Shown here: positions 1 through 7,381 of the stretch, one piece after another
How the letters are laid out: each line of letters starts with the position of its first letter
How positions within the stretch are numbered: position 1 is the first letter of the stretch
NCBI GenBank assembly: GCA_025450095.1
Contig: JANWID010000080.1
Coordinates: 1-7,808, forward strand
Length of the DNA stretch: 7,808 bases
Direction of reading: 5' to 3'
Source of the DNA: Bacteroidia bacterium
Lineage (GTDB): Bacteria > Bacteroidota > Bacteroidia > AKYH767-A > OLB10
Program-made: the position numbers and the translations under genes
Notes under the pieces: generated by a model
The model's input: only the letters and a program-made list of their open reading frames with translations
Told to the model about the DNA's origin: nothing
Databases searched by the model: none

Positions 1-909
1 CATGCGGATTGCGTTTACCTGAATATGAATGAAAACGACCGGTACACTTCCGATGTGCCATACCGTGAATTGCGCTTTGCAGCGGATTTGAAAGCAAAAT
101 ATCCTGCTCATGAATATGAACGATCGGGTCCTGTTTTAGCTACCCTGCGTGCTATAAAATCCGAGGCTGAAATAAAACAGATGCGCATTGCAATCGATAT
201 TACACACAAGGCTTTTGAACGTGTAATGAAATTCACAAAGCCTGGAGTAATGGAATATGAAATCGAAGCTGAGATCATTCACGAATTCATCCGCAACCGT
301 GCCTCCGGTCATGCCTATAATCCTATTATCGCTTCGGGTAAAAATGCGTGCGTCCTCCATTATAATGATAATAACCAGGAATGCCGGAGCGGCGAGGTAA
401 TACTTATGGATTTCGGTGCTGAATATGCAAATTATGCAGCCGATCTTACCCGGTGTATTCCGGTGAACGGCAAATTCACTTCGCGGCAAAAAGATGTTTA
501 CAATGCTGTATTGCGGGTGATGCGTGCTGCTACGAAAATGCTAATGCCAGGAAATACAATTGAAAAATATCACACACAAGTTGGTAAAGTGATGGAAGAT
601 GAACTTATCGGTCTGAAGTTGCTTGATAAAGGGGCGGTAAAGAAACAGGATCCGAACTCGCCACTATATAAGAAGTATTTCATGCACGGTACTTCCCATT
701 TCCTGGGCCTCGACGTTCATGATATTGGCAATCGTTATGCGCCCATGCAGGCAGGAATGGTTTTTACGTGCGAACCCGGCATTTACATTCCTGAAGAAGG
801 ATTGGGTATCCGCCTGGAAAATGATATTCTTTTATCAGCAAAAGGTCCAATTGACCTGATGGCAGCTATACCTGTTGAAGCAAAAGATATTGAGAAGATG
901 ATGGCTTAA
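1..909 (+). CDS. pepP: Xaa-Pro aminopeptidase (M24B, PepP-like), C-terminal part, 5' end outside window
   Basis: This is a cytosolic metallopeptidase expected to remove an N-terminal residue that precedes proline. The frame is open to base 1 (H-A-D-C-V-Y-L-N before the Met at base 25), so that Met is internal. The visible 302 codons cover the end of the creatinase N-terminal domain and the whole pita-bread catalytic domain. Numbering from the Met at 25, the five dinuclear metal ligands of the family are present: Asp129 (MDFG), Asp140 (ADLTR), His225 (in HGTSHFLGLDVHD), Glu250 (CEPGIYIPEEG) and Glu265 (RLEND). The supporting histidines His112 (LHYNDN), His221 and His232 are also present. PepP proteins are usually 430-460 residues, so roughly 130-150 residues should lie upstream. 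The stop is TAA and the gene converges on the barrel gene. The fold and metal site are very secure. Substrate assignment to PepP rather than another M24B peptidase rests on the HGxSHxLGLDVHD motif. Confidence 0.93.
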   Translation, partial: HADCVYLNMNENDRYTSDVPYRELRFAADLKAKYPAHEYERSGPVLATLRAIKSEAEIKQMRIAIDITHKAFERVMKFTKPGVMEYEIEAEIIHEFIRNRASGHAYNPIIASGKNACVLHYNDNNQECRSGEVILMDFGAEYANYAADLTRCIPVNGKFTSRQKDVYNAVLRVMRAATKMLMPGNTIEKYHTQVGKVMEDELIGLKLLDKGAVKKQDPNSPLYKKYFMHGTSHFLGLDVHDIGNRYAPMQAGMVFTCEPGIYIPEEGLGIRLENDILLSAKGPIDLMAAIPVEAKDIEKMMA

Positions 910-917
910 AAGGGCAG

Positions 918-1027
918 GGGATTACAAATCGTGTTCTTCTCAGTGGGGATTTGATTACAGATCGATTTTACTGATGCTAAATCTGTAATCACATCCTCTT
1001 CCGCGTATATAAAGAATCTGTAATCCC
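918..1027. repeat. Nested palindrome of four GATTACA-type units
   Basis: The gap between the two convergent genes holds four related units. Two are direct (GGGATTACA at 918-926, GATTACAGAT at 953-962) and two are inverted (ATCTGTAATC at 981-990, TGTAATCCC at 1019-1027). The inner pair is a perfect 10-bp inverted repeat and the outer pair a perfect 9-bp one. Both are centred near base 972, so the block folds as a palindrome inside a palindrome. The DNA between inner and outer units (927-946 and 997-1018) is not obviously complementary. No gene is seen in this gap. Such intergenic palindromes are common in Bacteroidota genomes, but whether this is a dispersed family cannot be told from one copy. 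Confidence 0.7.
947..996. terminator. Candidate bidirectional terminator hairpin
   Basis: Arms 947-962 and 981-996 pair at 15 of 16 positions around an 18-base loop. The hairpin lies 38 bases after the stop of the plus-strand peptidase gene and 42 bases after the stop of the minus-strand barrel gene, where a shared terminator would be expected. Neither flank has a run of T, so it is not a classical intrinsic terminator. It may instead stabilise 3' ends or act with a termination factor. The role is inferred from position and structure only. Confidence 0.45.
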
Positions 1028-1037
1028 ATGACATTTC

Positions 1038-1928
1038 TTAGTTCGGGTTAGTGCCCCACCATCCCTTTTTCTTTTTCACAATGCGGTTGAATACTCCGGG
1101 TTTTTCAGTGTGTTGCTTTTTCCAGGGTTGTGGTGTATAAACCAGTGAAATTCCCAGTGTGATAAACACATCATCGCGTTCCGGGTTGCCTCTTGCTTTA
1201 CCTTTCTTCGGAAATCCTTTTTCCCACCGGCTTGAAAAGAGTACCGCTGTAGTACCATTAGGTGTAGCTGCCAGTTGAGCTGAATCAGGATAATTGGTAC
1301 TGGTATCATCCAGGTAATCGGTGAAAGTGAATTGAGGAGCAGCTTCAAGCCGGATTGAATATTGTTCGTTGATTTCAAAATACAGTCCCAATCCTCCTGC
1401 GAGACATGCACTGGAAAGATTATAAGGCTCCGGATACCCTCCCTCCTGGATGAATTGCCCTTCAGTACCTAACGGTTGAAGCTCATATGTTTTGCCCTGG
1501 TACTCAGCCTTGGGATTGAACCAAAAATATCCGAATCCTCCCAATACGTATGGCGTAATAACACTATGTCGCTTGGCGCTGAAAAACTGTAACCGGATCA
1601 TGCCACTCACTTCATCAATACTGGAATGAAAAGACTGGTTTCTGGCTCTGTTGTACTTGTTGTCGGAATACTGATCAGAACCAGTAATACTACCATGCAG
1701 ATAACGAATAGATAAATCCAGACGGTCCAGAAGCCAGATATTCACATCGGCACTTACATATGGTTTTATAACACCTGTAGGTGGAAAAAACGTATAGTCG
1801 CTCAGATCTCCATTATAGAACATCGCGCCACCGCCAACGGAAAAGAAAATATCAGATTGACCTTTGGCAGAACTCGTATTAAAAAAGAATCCGATTAAAA
1901 GGATTAAGATTTTTATGAGATAATGCAT
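1038..1928 (-). CDS. Outer-membrane beta-barrel protein, DUF6089-like
   Basis: This 296-residue protein is probably exported to the outer membrane. It starts with a signal peptide: a charged start, a hydrophobic core at about residues 4-16, and a likely cut after A-K-G at residue 23, with no lipobox cysteine. The mature part shows alternating amphipathic strands typical of a small barrel, such as IFFSVGGGAMFYNGDL, VSADVNIWLLDRLDLSIRYLHG, ITPYVLGGFGYFWF and GGLGLYFEINEQYSIRLEAAPQF in pieces. The segments NPKAEYQGKTYELQPLGTEGQ (central) and FTDYLDDTSTNYPD resemble the DUF6089 family of Bacteroidota, whose function is unknown to me. The last strand, near residue 255 (VFITLGISLVY), is followed by an unusual basic tail of about 35 residues with KKKKGWWG, which is probably periplasmic. 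It has its own 120-base upstream gap after gpmI, so it may be transcribed separately. Start ATG at 1928 is the one that gives the signal peptide. Confidence 0.82.
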   Translation of the reverse strand: MHYLIKILILLIGFFFNTSSAKGQSDIFFSVGGGAMFYNGDLSDYTFFPPTGVIKPYVSADVNIWLLDRLDLSIRYLHGSITGSDQYSDNKYNRARNQSFHSSIDEVSGMIRLQFFSAKRHSVITPYVLGGFGYFWFNPKAEYQGKTYELQPLGTEGQFIQEGGYPEPYNLSSACLAGGLGLYFEINEQYSIRLEAAPQFTFTDYLDDTSTNYPDSAQLAATPNGTTAVLFSSRWEKGFPKKGKARGNPERDDVFITLGISLVYTPQPWKKQHTEKPGVFNRIVKKKKGWWGTNPN

Positions 1929-1961
1929 ACAATTCTACAAACCGTTTGATAACGTAATTTA

Positions 1962-1989
1962 CAAAGAAATTTTAAACTGTAAAAGCAAA
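1962..1989 (-). promoter_or_regulatory. Possible Bacteroidota-type promoter for the barrel gene
   Basis: Read on the minus strand, TTTG (1989-1986) is followed after 16 bases by TTTCTTTG (1969-1962). These resemble the -33 TTTG and -7 TAnnTTTG elements of the Bacteroidota primary sigma factor, with one mismatch in the -7 box and slightly short spacing. The -7 box lies 33 bases before the ATG, a reasonable leader length. The region is AT-rich, so chance matches are likely. I see no other structure in the 1929-2048 gap. Confidence 0.3.
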
Positions 1990-2048
1990 GGCACGATTTT
2001 GCATCATTAATTATGCCAACGGGTAAGCTGTAAATTTAAAGGTTATAC

Positions 2049-3608
2049 TTAAATACCTGACGTAACAGCAACTTTTTCAGTGATCATTATCTTGCCGGTC
2101 ATTTCTTCAGGAACCGGTATGCCCATGAGTGTTAAAATGGTTGGTGCAAGGTCGGCCAGTGCACCATTTTCGAGCTTTAAACCCGGATTAGACGGACTGA
2201 TAAGGAAACACGGTACAGGGTTAGTTGTATGAGCTGTGTTAGGACTTCCATCACTGTTGATCATGTAATCTGCATTGCCATGATCGGCCGTAATGATAAA
2301 AGAATAGCCCTTACTCAGTCCTGCTTTCACAACCTTCTCCACACATGCATCGACCGTTTCAACAGCTGCAACAGCTGCTTCAAACACACCGGAATGACCT
2401 ACCATATCGGCATTGGCAAAATTAAGGCATACAAAATCCACTGTTCCTTCTTGTAGCTGACCAACCAGCGCAGTTGTAACTTCGTGAGCACTCATTGAAG
2501 GTTGCAAATCGTACGTTGCTACTTTAGGGGAAGGAACCAGTATGCGATGCTCACCTTCAAAAACCTGTTCGCGGCCACCGGAAAAGAAAAATGTAACATG
2601 AGGATATTTTTCAGTTTCAGATATCCTGATTTGTTTTTTTCCAGCTTTCGAAATTACTTCTCCAAGAGTATTTGAAAGATTATCTTTCTCATAAATGACA
2701 TGCACATGCCTGAACTGGTTATCATAGTTTGTCATGGTAACATAGTGCAACTGTAACTTGCGCATGTTATGATCATTAAAATCCTGTTGTGTCAGTGCCT
2801 GCGTAATCTCACGGCAACGATCGGTGCGGAAATTAAAGCAGATCACAGCATCACCTTCCTTAATTACAACAGCCGGCTGATTATTTTCGCGAATGCTCAC
2901 AGGTTTGATAAATTCATCGGTGATTCCCTGTTCATACGATTCGATGATCGCCTTCTGCGCATCGGTAGCGACAGTGCCGTGGCCGTGTACTAACAGGTCA
3001 TAAGCCATGCGTATACGCTCCCAGCGTTTGTCGCGGTCCATGGCATAATAACGGCCGACTACACTCACAATTTTCGCGGGAGTTCCAGCGAGCTTTTGTT
3101 CTACATCTGCAATATAATGAATACAACTCCTGGGATCGGTATCACGTCCATCGGTGAAGGCATGTATGAAAATACGGCTGATGCCGGCTGATGCAGCTAA
3201 CTTACCCAAGTGGACCAGGTGGTTGCTGTGTGAATGCACGCCACCGTCAGAAACAAGACCTATAAGATGAAGTTCTTTTGAAAATCTTTTGCAATAATCG
3301 AATGTATGGACTAATTCCGGGTTGGTATCAATCGTTTTTTCACGGAGGGCTTTGTTGATGAGCGCGAGTTCCTGGTACACTACACGGCCTGCTCCAATAT
3401 TCAGATGACCCACCTCTGAATTTCCCATTTGTCCGTCGGGCAATCCCACATATTCTCCGGAAGTTAAAAGATGAGAATGCGGAACTTCCGCGTAGAGACG
3501 GTCGATAAATGGTGTATTTGCAGCGACGACTGCATTTTCCTTTCCGGGGGAGCCCTCACCCCATCCATCCATAATGACCAGGACTAATTTACCCGGTTGA
3601 ATCATCAT
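2049..3608 (-). CDS. gpmI: 2,3-bisphosphoglycerate-independent phosphoglycerate mutase
   Basis: This is the cytosolic glycolytic and gluconeogenic enzyme that interconverts 3- and 2-phosphoglycerate through a phosphoserine intermediate, using two Mn2+ ions. Counted from the ATG at 3608 it has 519 residues, the normal family length. The alkaline-phosphatase-like phosphatase domain supplies Asp14 (VIMDGWG), the nucleophile Ser64 (GQMGNSEVGHLNIGAGR), Asp401 and His405 (NADMVGHSG), Asp442 and His443 (TADHGNADY) and His460 (AHTTNPVP). The inserted transferase domain supplies His125 (SDGGVHSH), the TDGRDTDP loop, Arg186 and Arg192, Arg261 and Arg264 (NFRTDR), and Lys334. The active site is therefore complete. 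The frame extends to a TTG at 3614, but ATG at 3608 (or the next ATG at 3605) fits the family better, and GAAG just upstream is only a weak ribosome signal. The gene begins 6 bases after the stop of the histidine kinase, which implies one transcript. The stop is TAA. Confidence 0.96.
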   Translation of the reverse strand: MMIQPGKLVLVIMDGWGEGSPGKENAVVAANTPFIDRLYAEVPHSHLLTSGEYVGLPDGQMGNSEVGHLNIGAGRVVYQELALINKALREKTIDTNPELVHTFDYCKRFSKELHLIGLVSDGGVHSHSNHLVHLGKLAASAGISRIFIHAFTDGRDTDPRSCIHYIADVEQKLAGTPAKIVSVVGRYYAMDRDKRWERIRMAYDLLVHGHGTVATDAQKAIIESYEQGITDEFIKPVSIRENNQPAVVIKEGDAVICFNFRTDRCREITQALTQQDFNDHNMRKLQLHYVTMTNYDNQFRHVHVIYEKDNLSNTLGEVISKAGKKQIRISETEKYPHVTFFFSGGREQVFEGEHRILVPSPKVATYDLQPSMSAHEVTTALVGQLQEGTVDFVCLNFANADMVGHSGVFEAAVAAVETVDACVEKVVKAGLSKGYSFIITADHGNADYMINSDGSPNTAHTTNPVPCFLISPSNPGLKLENGALADLAPTILTLMGIPVPEEMTGKIMITEKVAVTSGI

Positions 3609-3614
3609 CTTCAA

Positions 3615-4571
3615 TTATTTCACCGGCAAAGTTACTTTAAAAACCGTACCTGAAGGATTATTATCAGAGACTTTGATATCACCATGATGAAAATCAACAA
3701 CATGTTTCACAATAAACAATCCCAGGCCTGTACCTTTTGTGTTTCGGGTTTCTTCATTTCCGATGCGATAAAATTTATCGAAGATCTTATGTTTCTCAGA
3801 ATCGGAAATGCCGATGCCATTATCAGAAACGGTCACAAAGGCGTGTCGTTTATCGCTTGAAAGCTGCACACTGATTTTAGAATTTTCAGCACTGTATTTT
3901 TCAGCGTTCTCCAGGAGATTAAGCAATAGCGATGATAAAGCAAGCGCATCACCTTTTATGTATACATTTTCTTCCAGGTCAAGATTCATGTTACGTTTTT
4001 CAGCACCGGGAATGATCCTGCTTTGTACAGTTGACCGGATGCAGTCCGTAAAATTAAACTCCTCCATATGAAGTTTGAGGTTGTGGCTTTCAATTCGAGC
4101 CGCAAGCAGCGCATTTTCGATCAGGTTGTGAATCCGGTCTGTTTCATTAAGCGCCTTGGAAATGATCGATTCGCTCTGGGCCTTTTCAAGTTCCCGCTTC
4201 TGCAATGTTTGAAGATTCAGCTTGATGGCTGCAAGCGGAGATTTGAATTCGTGAGTGATGGATAGCAGGAAATTTTTTTGTTGCCTTGCCAGCGCAAATT
4301 CCTTGTAAAATGCCTTTCGCGTTACATAGATCCCGATCACCAGAATGGACATGAATACAATCCCTTCTCCTGCGATCATAAACCAACGGCGTTGCAGCTC
4401 CTCGTGAAAAGCAGCTTCCTCAGCATGATCCGGAACTTTTTCCTTAAGATTTACTATTTCAATTTTATGGTAGTAAAGTTCCTTGTTCATCTCCACCAGG
4501 AGATATGCCCACCAGCCAAACTGGAGTAACACATAAATTACAAGCAGGTAAAATAATACAAGCGGTCGCAT
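3615..4571 (-). CDS. Membrane sensor histidine kinase (HisKA + HATPase_c)
   Basis: This 318-residue protein is an inner-membrane two-component sensor kinase. It has two transmembrane helices, at about residues 4-26 and 66-84, enclosing a short extracytoplasmic segment of about 40 residues rich in charge (27-65) with no recognisable sensor fold. The dimerisation/phosphoacceptor domain follows, with His107 in SITHEFKSPL (H-box). The ATP-binding domain has the N-box LLNLLENAEKYS (Asn222), the G1 box SDNGIGIS (Asp250), the F-box FDKFYR (about 264-269) and the G2 box GTGLGL (280-285). All motifs for autophosphorylation are intact. There is no receiver domain, and no response regulator gene is visible on either side. 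Its TAA is followed 6 bases later by the gpmI start, so the two are probably cotranscribed. The start is ATG 4571, preceded closely by AGGA. Any promoter must lie in or beyond the repeat block at 4593-4769. The signal sensed is unknown. Confidence 0.93.
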   Translation of the reverse strand: MRPLVLFYLLVIYVLLQFGWWAYLLVEMNKELYYHKIEIVNLKEKVPDHAEEAAFHEELQRRWFMIAGEGIVFMSILVIGIYVTRKAFYKEFALARQQKNFLLSITHEFKSPLAAIKLNLQTLQKRELEKAQSESIISKALNETDRIHNLIENALLAARIESHNLKLHMEEFNFTDCIRSTVQSRIIPGAEKRNMNLDLEENVYIKGDALALSSLLLNLLENAEKYSAENSKISVQLSSDKRHAFVTVSDNGIGISDSEKHKIFDKFYRIGNEETRNTKGTGLGLFIVKHVVDFHHGDIKVSDNNPSGTVFKVTLPVK

Positions 4572-4592
4572 GATCCTGTAAAAATAACCATA

Positions 4593-4769
4593 TGTAACGA
4601 ATATACGAATAGGCTTCGCCTTACGAATCTACGAATTACGAATATAGGATTGGGAATTGCCTTACGAATCTACGAATTATGAATATATGAATGGGCTTCG
4701 CCTTACAATTATACGAATAGTGGTTTATTCGTAATTCGTAGATTCGTATTCATTCGTACATTCGTTACA
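4593..4769. repeat. Composite inverted repeat of ACGAAT units
   Basis: This block fills the gap between the PKD gene's stop and the kinase start. Its outer arms, 4593-4610 and 4752-4769, are inverted copies matching at 17 of 18 bases (TGTAACGAATATACGAAT against the reverse complement of the right end). The inner arms, 4622-4644 and 4726-4748, are a perfect 23-bp inverted repeat. The left arms are separated by 11 bases (4611-4621) and the right arms by only 3. The centre (4645-4725) holds further copies of the same unit. The whole is built from ACGAAT hexamers spaced 7-9 bases apart. No coding frame or transposase is present. It could be a degenerate intergenic repeat element or non-autonomous mobile element, and its RNA could fold into a long hairpin that ends the PKD transcript. 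Confidence 0.85.
4618..4723. repeat. 41-bp imperfect tandem repeat inside the ACGAAT block
   Basis: Units beginning GCCTTACGAATCTACGAATTA start at 4618 and 4659. They are 41 bp apart and identical at 35 of 41 positions. A third, diverged and shortened unit starts at 4700 (GCCTTACAATTATACGAAT), keeping the 41-bp register. The tail of a unit (GAATATACGAATAGGCTTC) also precedes the first copy at 4599-4617. There are thus about three and a half copies. The junction GGCTTCGCC is itself a small palindrome, at 4612-4620 and 4694-4702. Confidence 0.75.
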
Positions 4770-4771
4770 CT

Positions 4772-7381
4772 TTATTCGTCAACAATGGTATTTACGATAT
4801 TACCATTAACGGTTTTAATCTGTTGCCAGATACCCCTGTCGTATTTCTCAATGATGTAATAATCCACATCGGTATCCCAATCTGTGTAAGGTGTCCACCA
4901 GAGTTTAGTCTGTGTCTCCATCCAGTCAGACCTAAGCAGAATATTTGCTCCGGTATTACTGTTTACACCGGCTATCATACAATCACTGATCACATCAACC
5001 CGGTAGAAATAAACCTCATCATGGACATACGAATTGTAATCGATATAGCTGTTTGCTGAAGGCGGAACACTGGCAACCAGGGTAAAATGAATATTATCTT
5101 TCGATCGCATTACATCGTACTGTGCAACCCGTCCGGGTGCCAGAATCGGTGGCATCCACTCTGTAAGAATATCTTTATCGTTCACCACAGTGCTGCGGAT
5201 TATTTCCACTTTCTGATTGGCCAGCGGATTTGCCGGGGTTGCTTCAGCTGTATCGCTCCACGAATAATATGAAGTTCCACAAAGGGAAAGCGCTTTTATC
5301 CGGTACGAATATTCTTCAGGACACTGAAAGCCCTGGTCAGTATAGGTAAGTACGGTCCCAGGCACCGTGGCAATAACCAATGATGTACCTGAGATGAGAT
5401 GAACGCGGTTAACCTGGTACGAATCGACCGGGCAACCCAGGTACCGTGTCCAGCTCACGCGGATATCATTGACTCTGGGTTGTGCTGATACGTTAATTGT
5501 AGTATGTGCCGTCAGTGATGACATAGGTAACGTATGGGCACATAGGTCGAGTGTCTGAAGCTTGTAGGTATAAACATTGTTCAATGTATTCAGCCCATTA
5601 TCGATATACGTTGATGTTACGGTCATCGAGGAATTATTCGGAGTGGTATCCCGGTATATTTCCTGGAAAACAGAAGTAGCCTGGTTGAAACGGTAGAGTA
5701 CATAGGCTCCAAGATCAAGGGCCGGATTGTTTAGCCAGGTGATTTCCACGCTGCTGTTGTTAAGCACAGAAACACTCAGAATAGGACTCACAGGCGGAGG
5801 TAGTGAATCATAAACCTGGATTGCAAAAGGACTTACCATGGTATCGGAACATCCGGCCGCGCTAGTGACAATAAGACTTACATCAAAATAACCCGGGTTG
5901 CTCAGGGTCAACACCGGGTTAACTGCGGTACTACTTATGCCGGCAATGGTCCATTGGTATATGAGACCTGTACCTGGTGATGACTGGTTTGTGAATGAAA
6001 ACTGGCTTCCGGGACAGCCGCTTGGTTGGTTAACAGTAAATCCGGCAACCGGAAATGCATGTGCTGTAACCGGGTTTAATGCCAGTGTATCGGCACAACC
6101 TTCATTGGTTAACGCAATAAGTACCGGCTGAAAAGTTCCAGCCTGTGTGTATGTATATGTGCCGGAAACGCTATTTGAAACAGCCCCGTTTCCAAACTGC
6201 CAGATCAGCGAATCCGCAAAAAGAGAATTACTGTTATAATTTATGGTATGAGGTATACATCCTGAAGTATCCATTCCTCCTGCATTAGCAACGGGCGAAA
6301 GGTTAACATCAATAGTTGCAGTAGCAGTATCAATACATCCCTCATCATTCGTCACGGTAAGTAACACCGGGAAATTTGCTTCCTGGTTGTATGTTACGGA
6401 AGGATTTTGCTGTTGCGACTGAACGCCGTTACCAAAGCTCCATTGCCACGTTGGATTCACGAGCCCCGAAGAGGTATTGTTGAATGTTACCTGCATCGGT
6501 GTACAGCCGGTAACTGCCGAGGTTGTGAAGGATGCTGTTGGCATCGCTTTCACATGTACAGTAACCGGTAGTGTGAGTTGACCCGAGCATCCACCCGGAC
6601 CTGAAGCAGTAAGTGATATGGTATAAATTCCGGGAACCGTATAGGTATGAACCGGTGTTGTTTGAGTAGATGTGCTTCCATCACCAAAATCCCAGGTATA
6701 GCCGGTTGCGTCAACAGAGGTGTTGGAGAATGTCACAGCATATGGTGCGCAACCTGCTGTGTCGGTGGTTGTAGCTATTGCTTGTGGAGTGGCAAATACA
6801 TTCACAACTGAGGAGGCAGAATCCACGCATCCTCCCTGGTTGAAAATGACCAGGGATACATTGTATGTTCCTGCGGAAGTATACGTAGTTGAATCATCCT
6901 TCAGAATAGAAGTTTGTCCGTTTCCGAAATCCCACAGGTAAGATGGATTCGTTAATCCTGTGGATTGACTTGTAAAGATAACATCCAACGGAGCGCATCC
7001 CGCGGAAGCGGAAGTTGACATTATTACATTGGGAGCTGTGCCGATGATAACAGGATTCACAAAAAACATCGTATCTACGCAACCGTTACCACTTCCGGCG
7101 ATCAGGATCACCTGATATGTTCCGGCAGTTGTGTATACGTGGCTCGGACTGGTTTGTGTACTTATATTCCCATCACCAAAATCCCAGGTGTAGGATGTTG
7201 CATTCAGTGAATTGTTTGTAAAATTCACATTATGCGGTGCACAACCGTTATAACTGCTGATAGATCCGTTTGCATCCGGGGATTGGTAAACAGTTACATT
7301 CTTAGTAACCGTATCGCTACAGCCATTGGCATTTGTTACAATTAGCGTAACCGGGTAAACTCCGGCTGTAGCATAAACCAT
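4772..7381 (-). CDS. PKD/fibronectin-III-like surface protein, 3' part of a gene split by an in-frame TAG
   Basis: The first Met after the internal TAG (7430-7432) is at 7381, giving 869 residues, but this is very probably not a natural start. The frame is open back to the TAG (W-D-F-G-H-G at once after it), the Met falls in mid-domain, and there is no signal peptide. Numbering from that Met, six full PKD-like domains carry the conserved Trp of the WDFGDG core at residues 66, 150, 230, 314, 394 and 477, each with a Cys pair 54-56 apart (such as 47/101 and 129/185) and closing GC-x-D-T. The sixth is degenerate (YQWTIAG). Residues about 528-632, 634-716, 719-812 and 815-869 are fibronectin-III-like beta domains, the last incomplete. 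Proteins of this style in Bacteroidota are secreted, repetitive adhesins or gliding-associated surface proteins that normally end in a type IX secretion sorting domain. None is seen here. The stop is TAA. Adhesion is inferred from the family only. Confidence 0.8.
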   Translation of the reverse strand: MVYATAGVYPVTLIVTNANGCSDTVTKNVTVYQSPDANGSISSYNGCAPHNVNFTNNSLNATSYTWDFGDGNISTQTSPSHVYTTAGTYQVILIAGSGNGCVDTMFFVNPVIIGTAPNVIMSTSASAGCAPLDVIFTSQSTGLTNPSYLWDFGNGQTSILKDDSTTYTSAGTYNVSLVIFNQGGCVDSASSVVNVFATPQAIATTTDTAGCAPYAVTFSNTSVDATGYTWDFGDGSTSTQTTPVHTYTVPGIYTISLTASGPGGCSGQLTLPVTVHVKAMPTASFTTSAVTGCTPMQVTFNNTSSGLVNPTWQWSFGNGVQSQQQNPSVTYNQEANFPVLLTVTNDEGCIDTATATIDVNLSPVANAGGMDTSGCIPHTINYNSNSLFADSLIWQFGNGAVSNSVSGTYTYTQAGTFQPVLIALTNEGCADTLALNPVTAHAFPVAGFTVNQPSGCPGSQFSFTNQSSPGTGLIYQWTIAGISSTAVNPVLTLSNPGYFDVSLIVTSAAGCSDTMVSPFAIQVYDSLPPPVSPILSVSVLNNSSVEITWLNNPALDLGAYVLYRFNQATSVFQEIYRDTTPNNSSMTVTSTYIDNGLNTLNNVYTYKLQTLDLCAHTLPMSSLTAHTTINVSAQPRVNDIRVSWTRYLGCPVDSYQVNRVHLISGTSLVIATVPGTVLTYTDQGFQCPEEYSYRIKALSLCGTSYYSWSDTAEATPANPLANQKVEIIRSTVVNDKDILTEWMPPILAPGRVAQYDVMRSKDNIHFTLVASVPPSANSYIDYNSYVHDEVYFYRVDVISDCMIAGVNSNTGANILLRSDWMETQTKLWWTPYTDWDTDVDYYIIEKYDRGIWQQIKTVNGNIVNTIVDE

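Noticed and set aside
25..27. Met at base 25 as the true start of the peptidase
   Set aside because: The frame is open to base 1 with sensible residues, and the visible protein lacks the N-terminal domain expected of a 430-460 residue PepP.
136..489. Minus-strand open frame opposite the peptidase
   Set aside because: It is antisense to a well-conserved catalytic domain, resembles no family, and is explained as a shadow of codon usage on the other strand.
947..996. Classical intrinsic terminator
   Set aside because: The stem is good but neither side has a T-run, so it is listed only as a candidate structure with moderate confidence.
1076..1411. Second minus-strand open frame overlapping the barrel gene
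   Set aside because: It overlaps a convincing signal-peptide barrel protein in another frame and has no family features.
3612..3614. TTG as the gpmI start
   Set aside because: It would begin immediately after the kinase stop, and two ATG codons follow within 9 bases. The family's N-terminus aligns better with the ATG start.
4593..4769. CRISPR array
   Set aside because: The repeated units are imperfect, occur in both orientations, and the segments between them are themselves copies of the unit, with no unique spacers of constant length and no cas genes.
4593..4769. Insertion sequence
   Set aside because: There is no transposase frame, the length is under 180 bp, and no clear target-site duplication is visible. 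A non-autonomous element remains possible and is reported as a repeat.
4823..5272. Plus-strand open frames (4823-5059, 5087-5272) opposite the fibronectin-like region
   Set aside because: They are short, unrecognisable and antisense to a coding region with clear domain structure.
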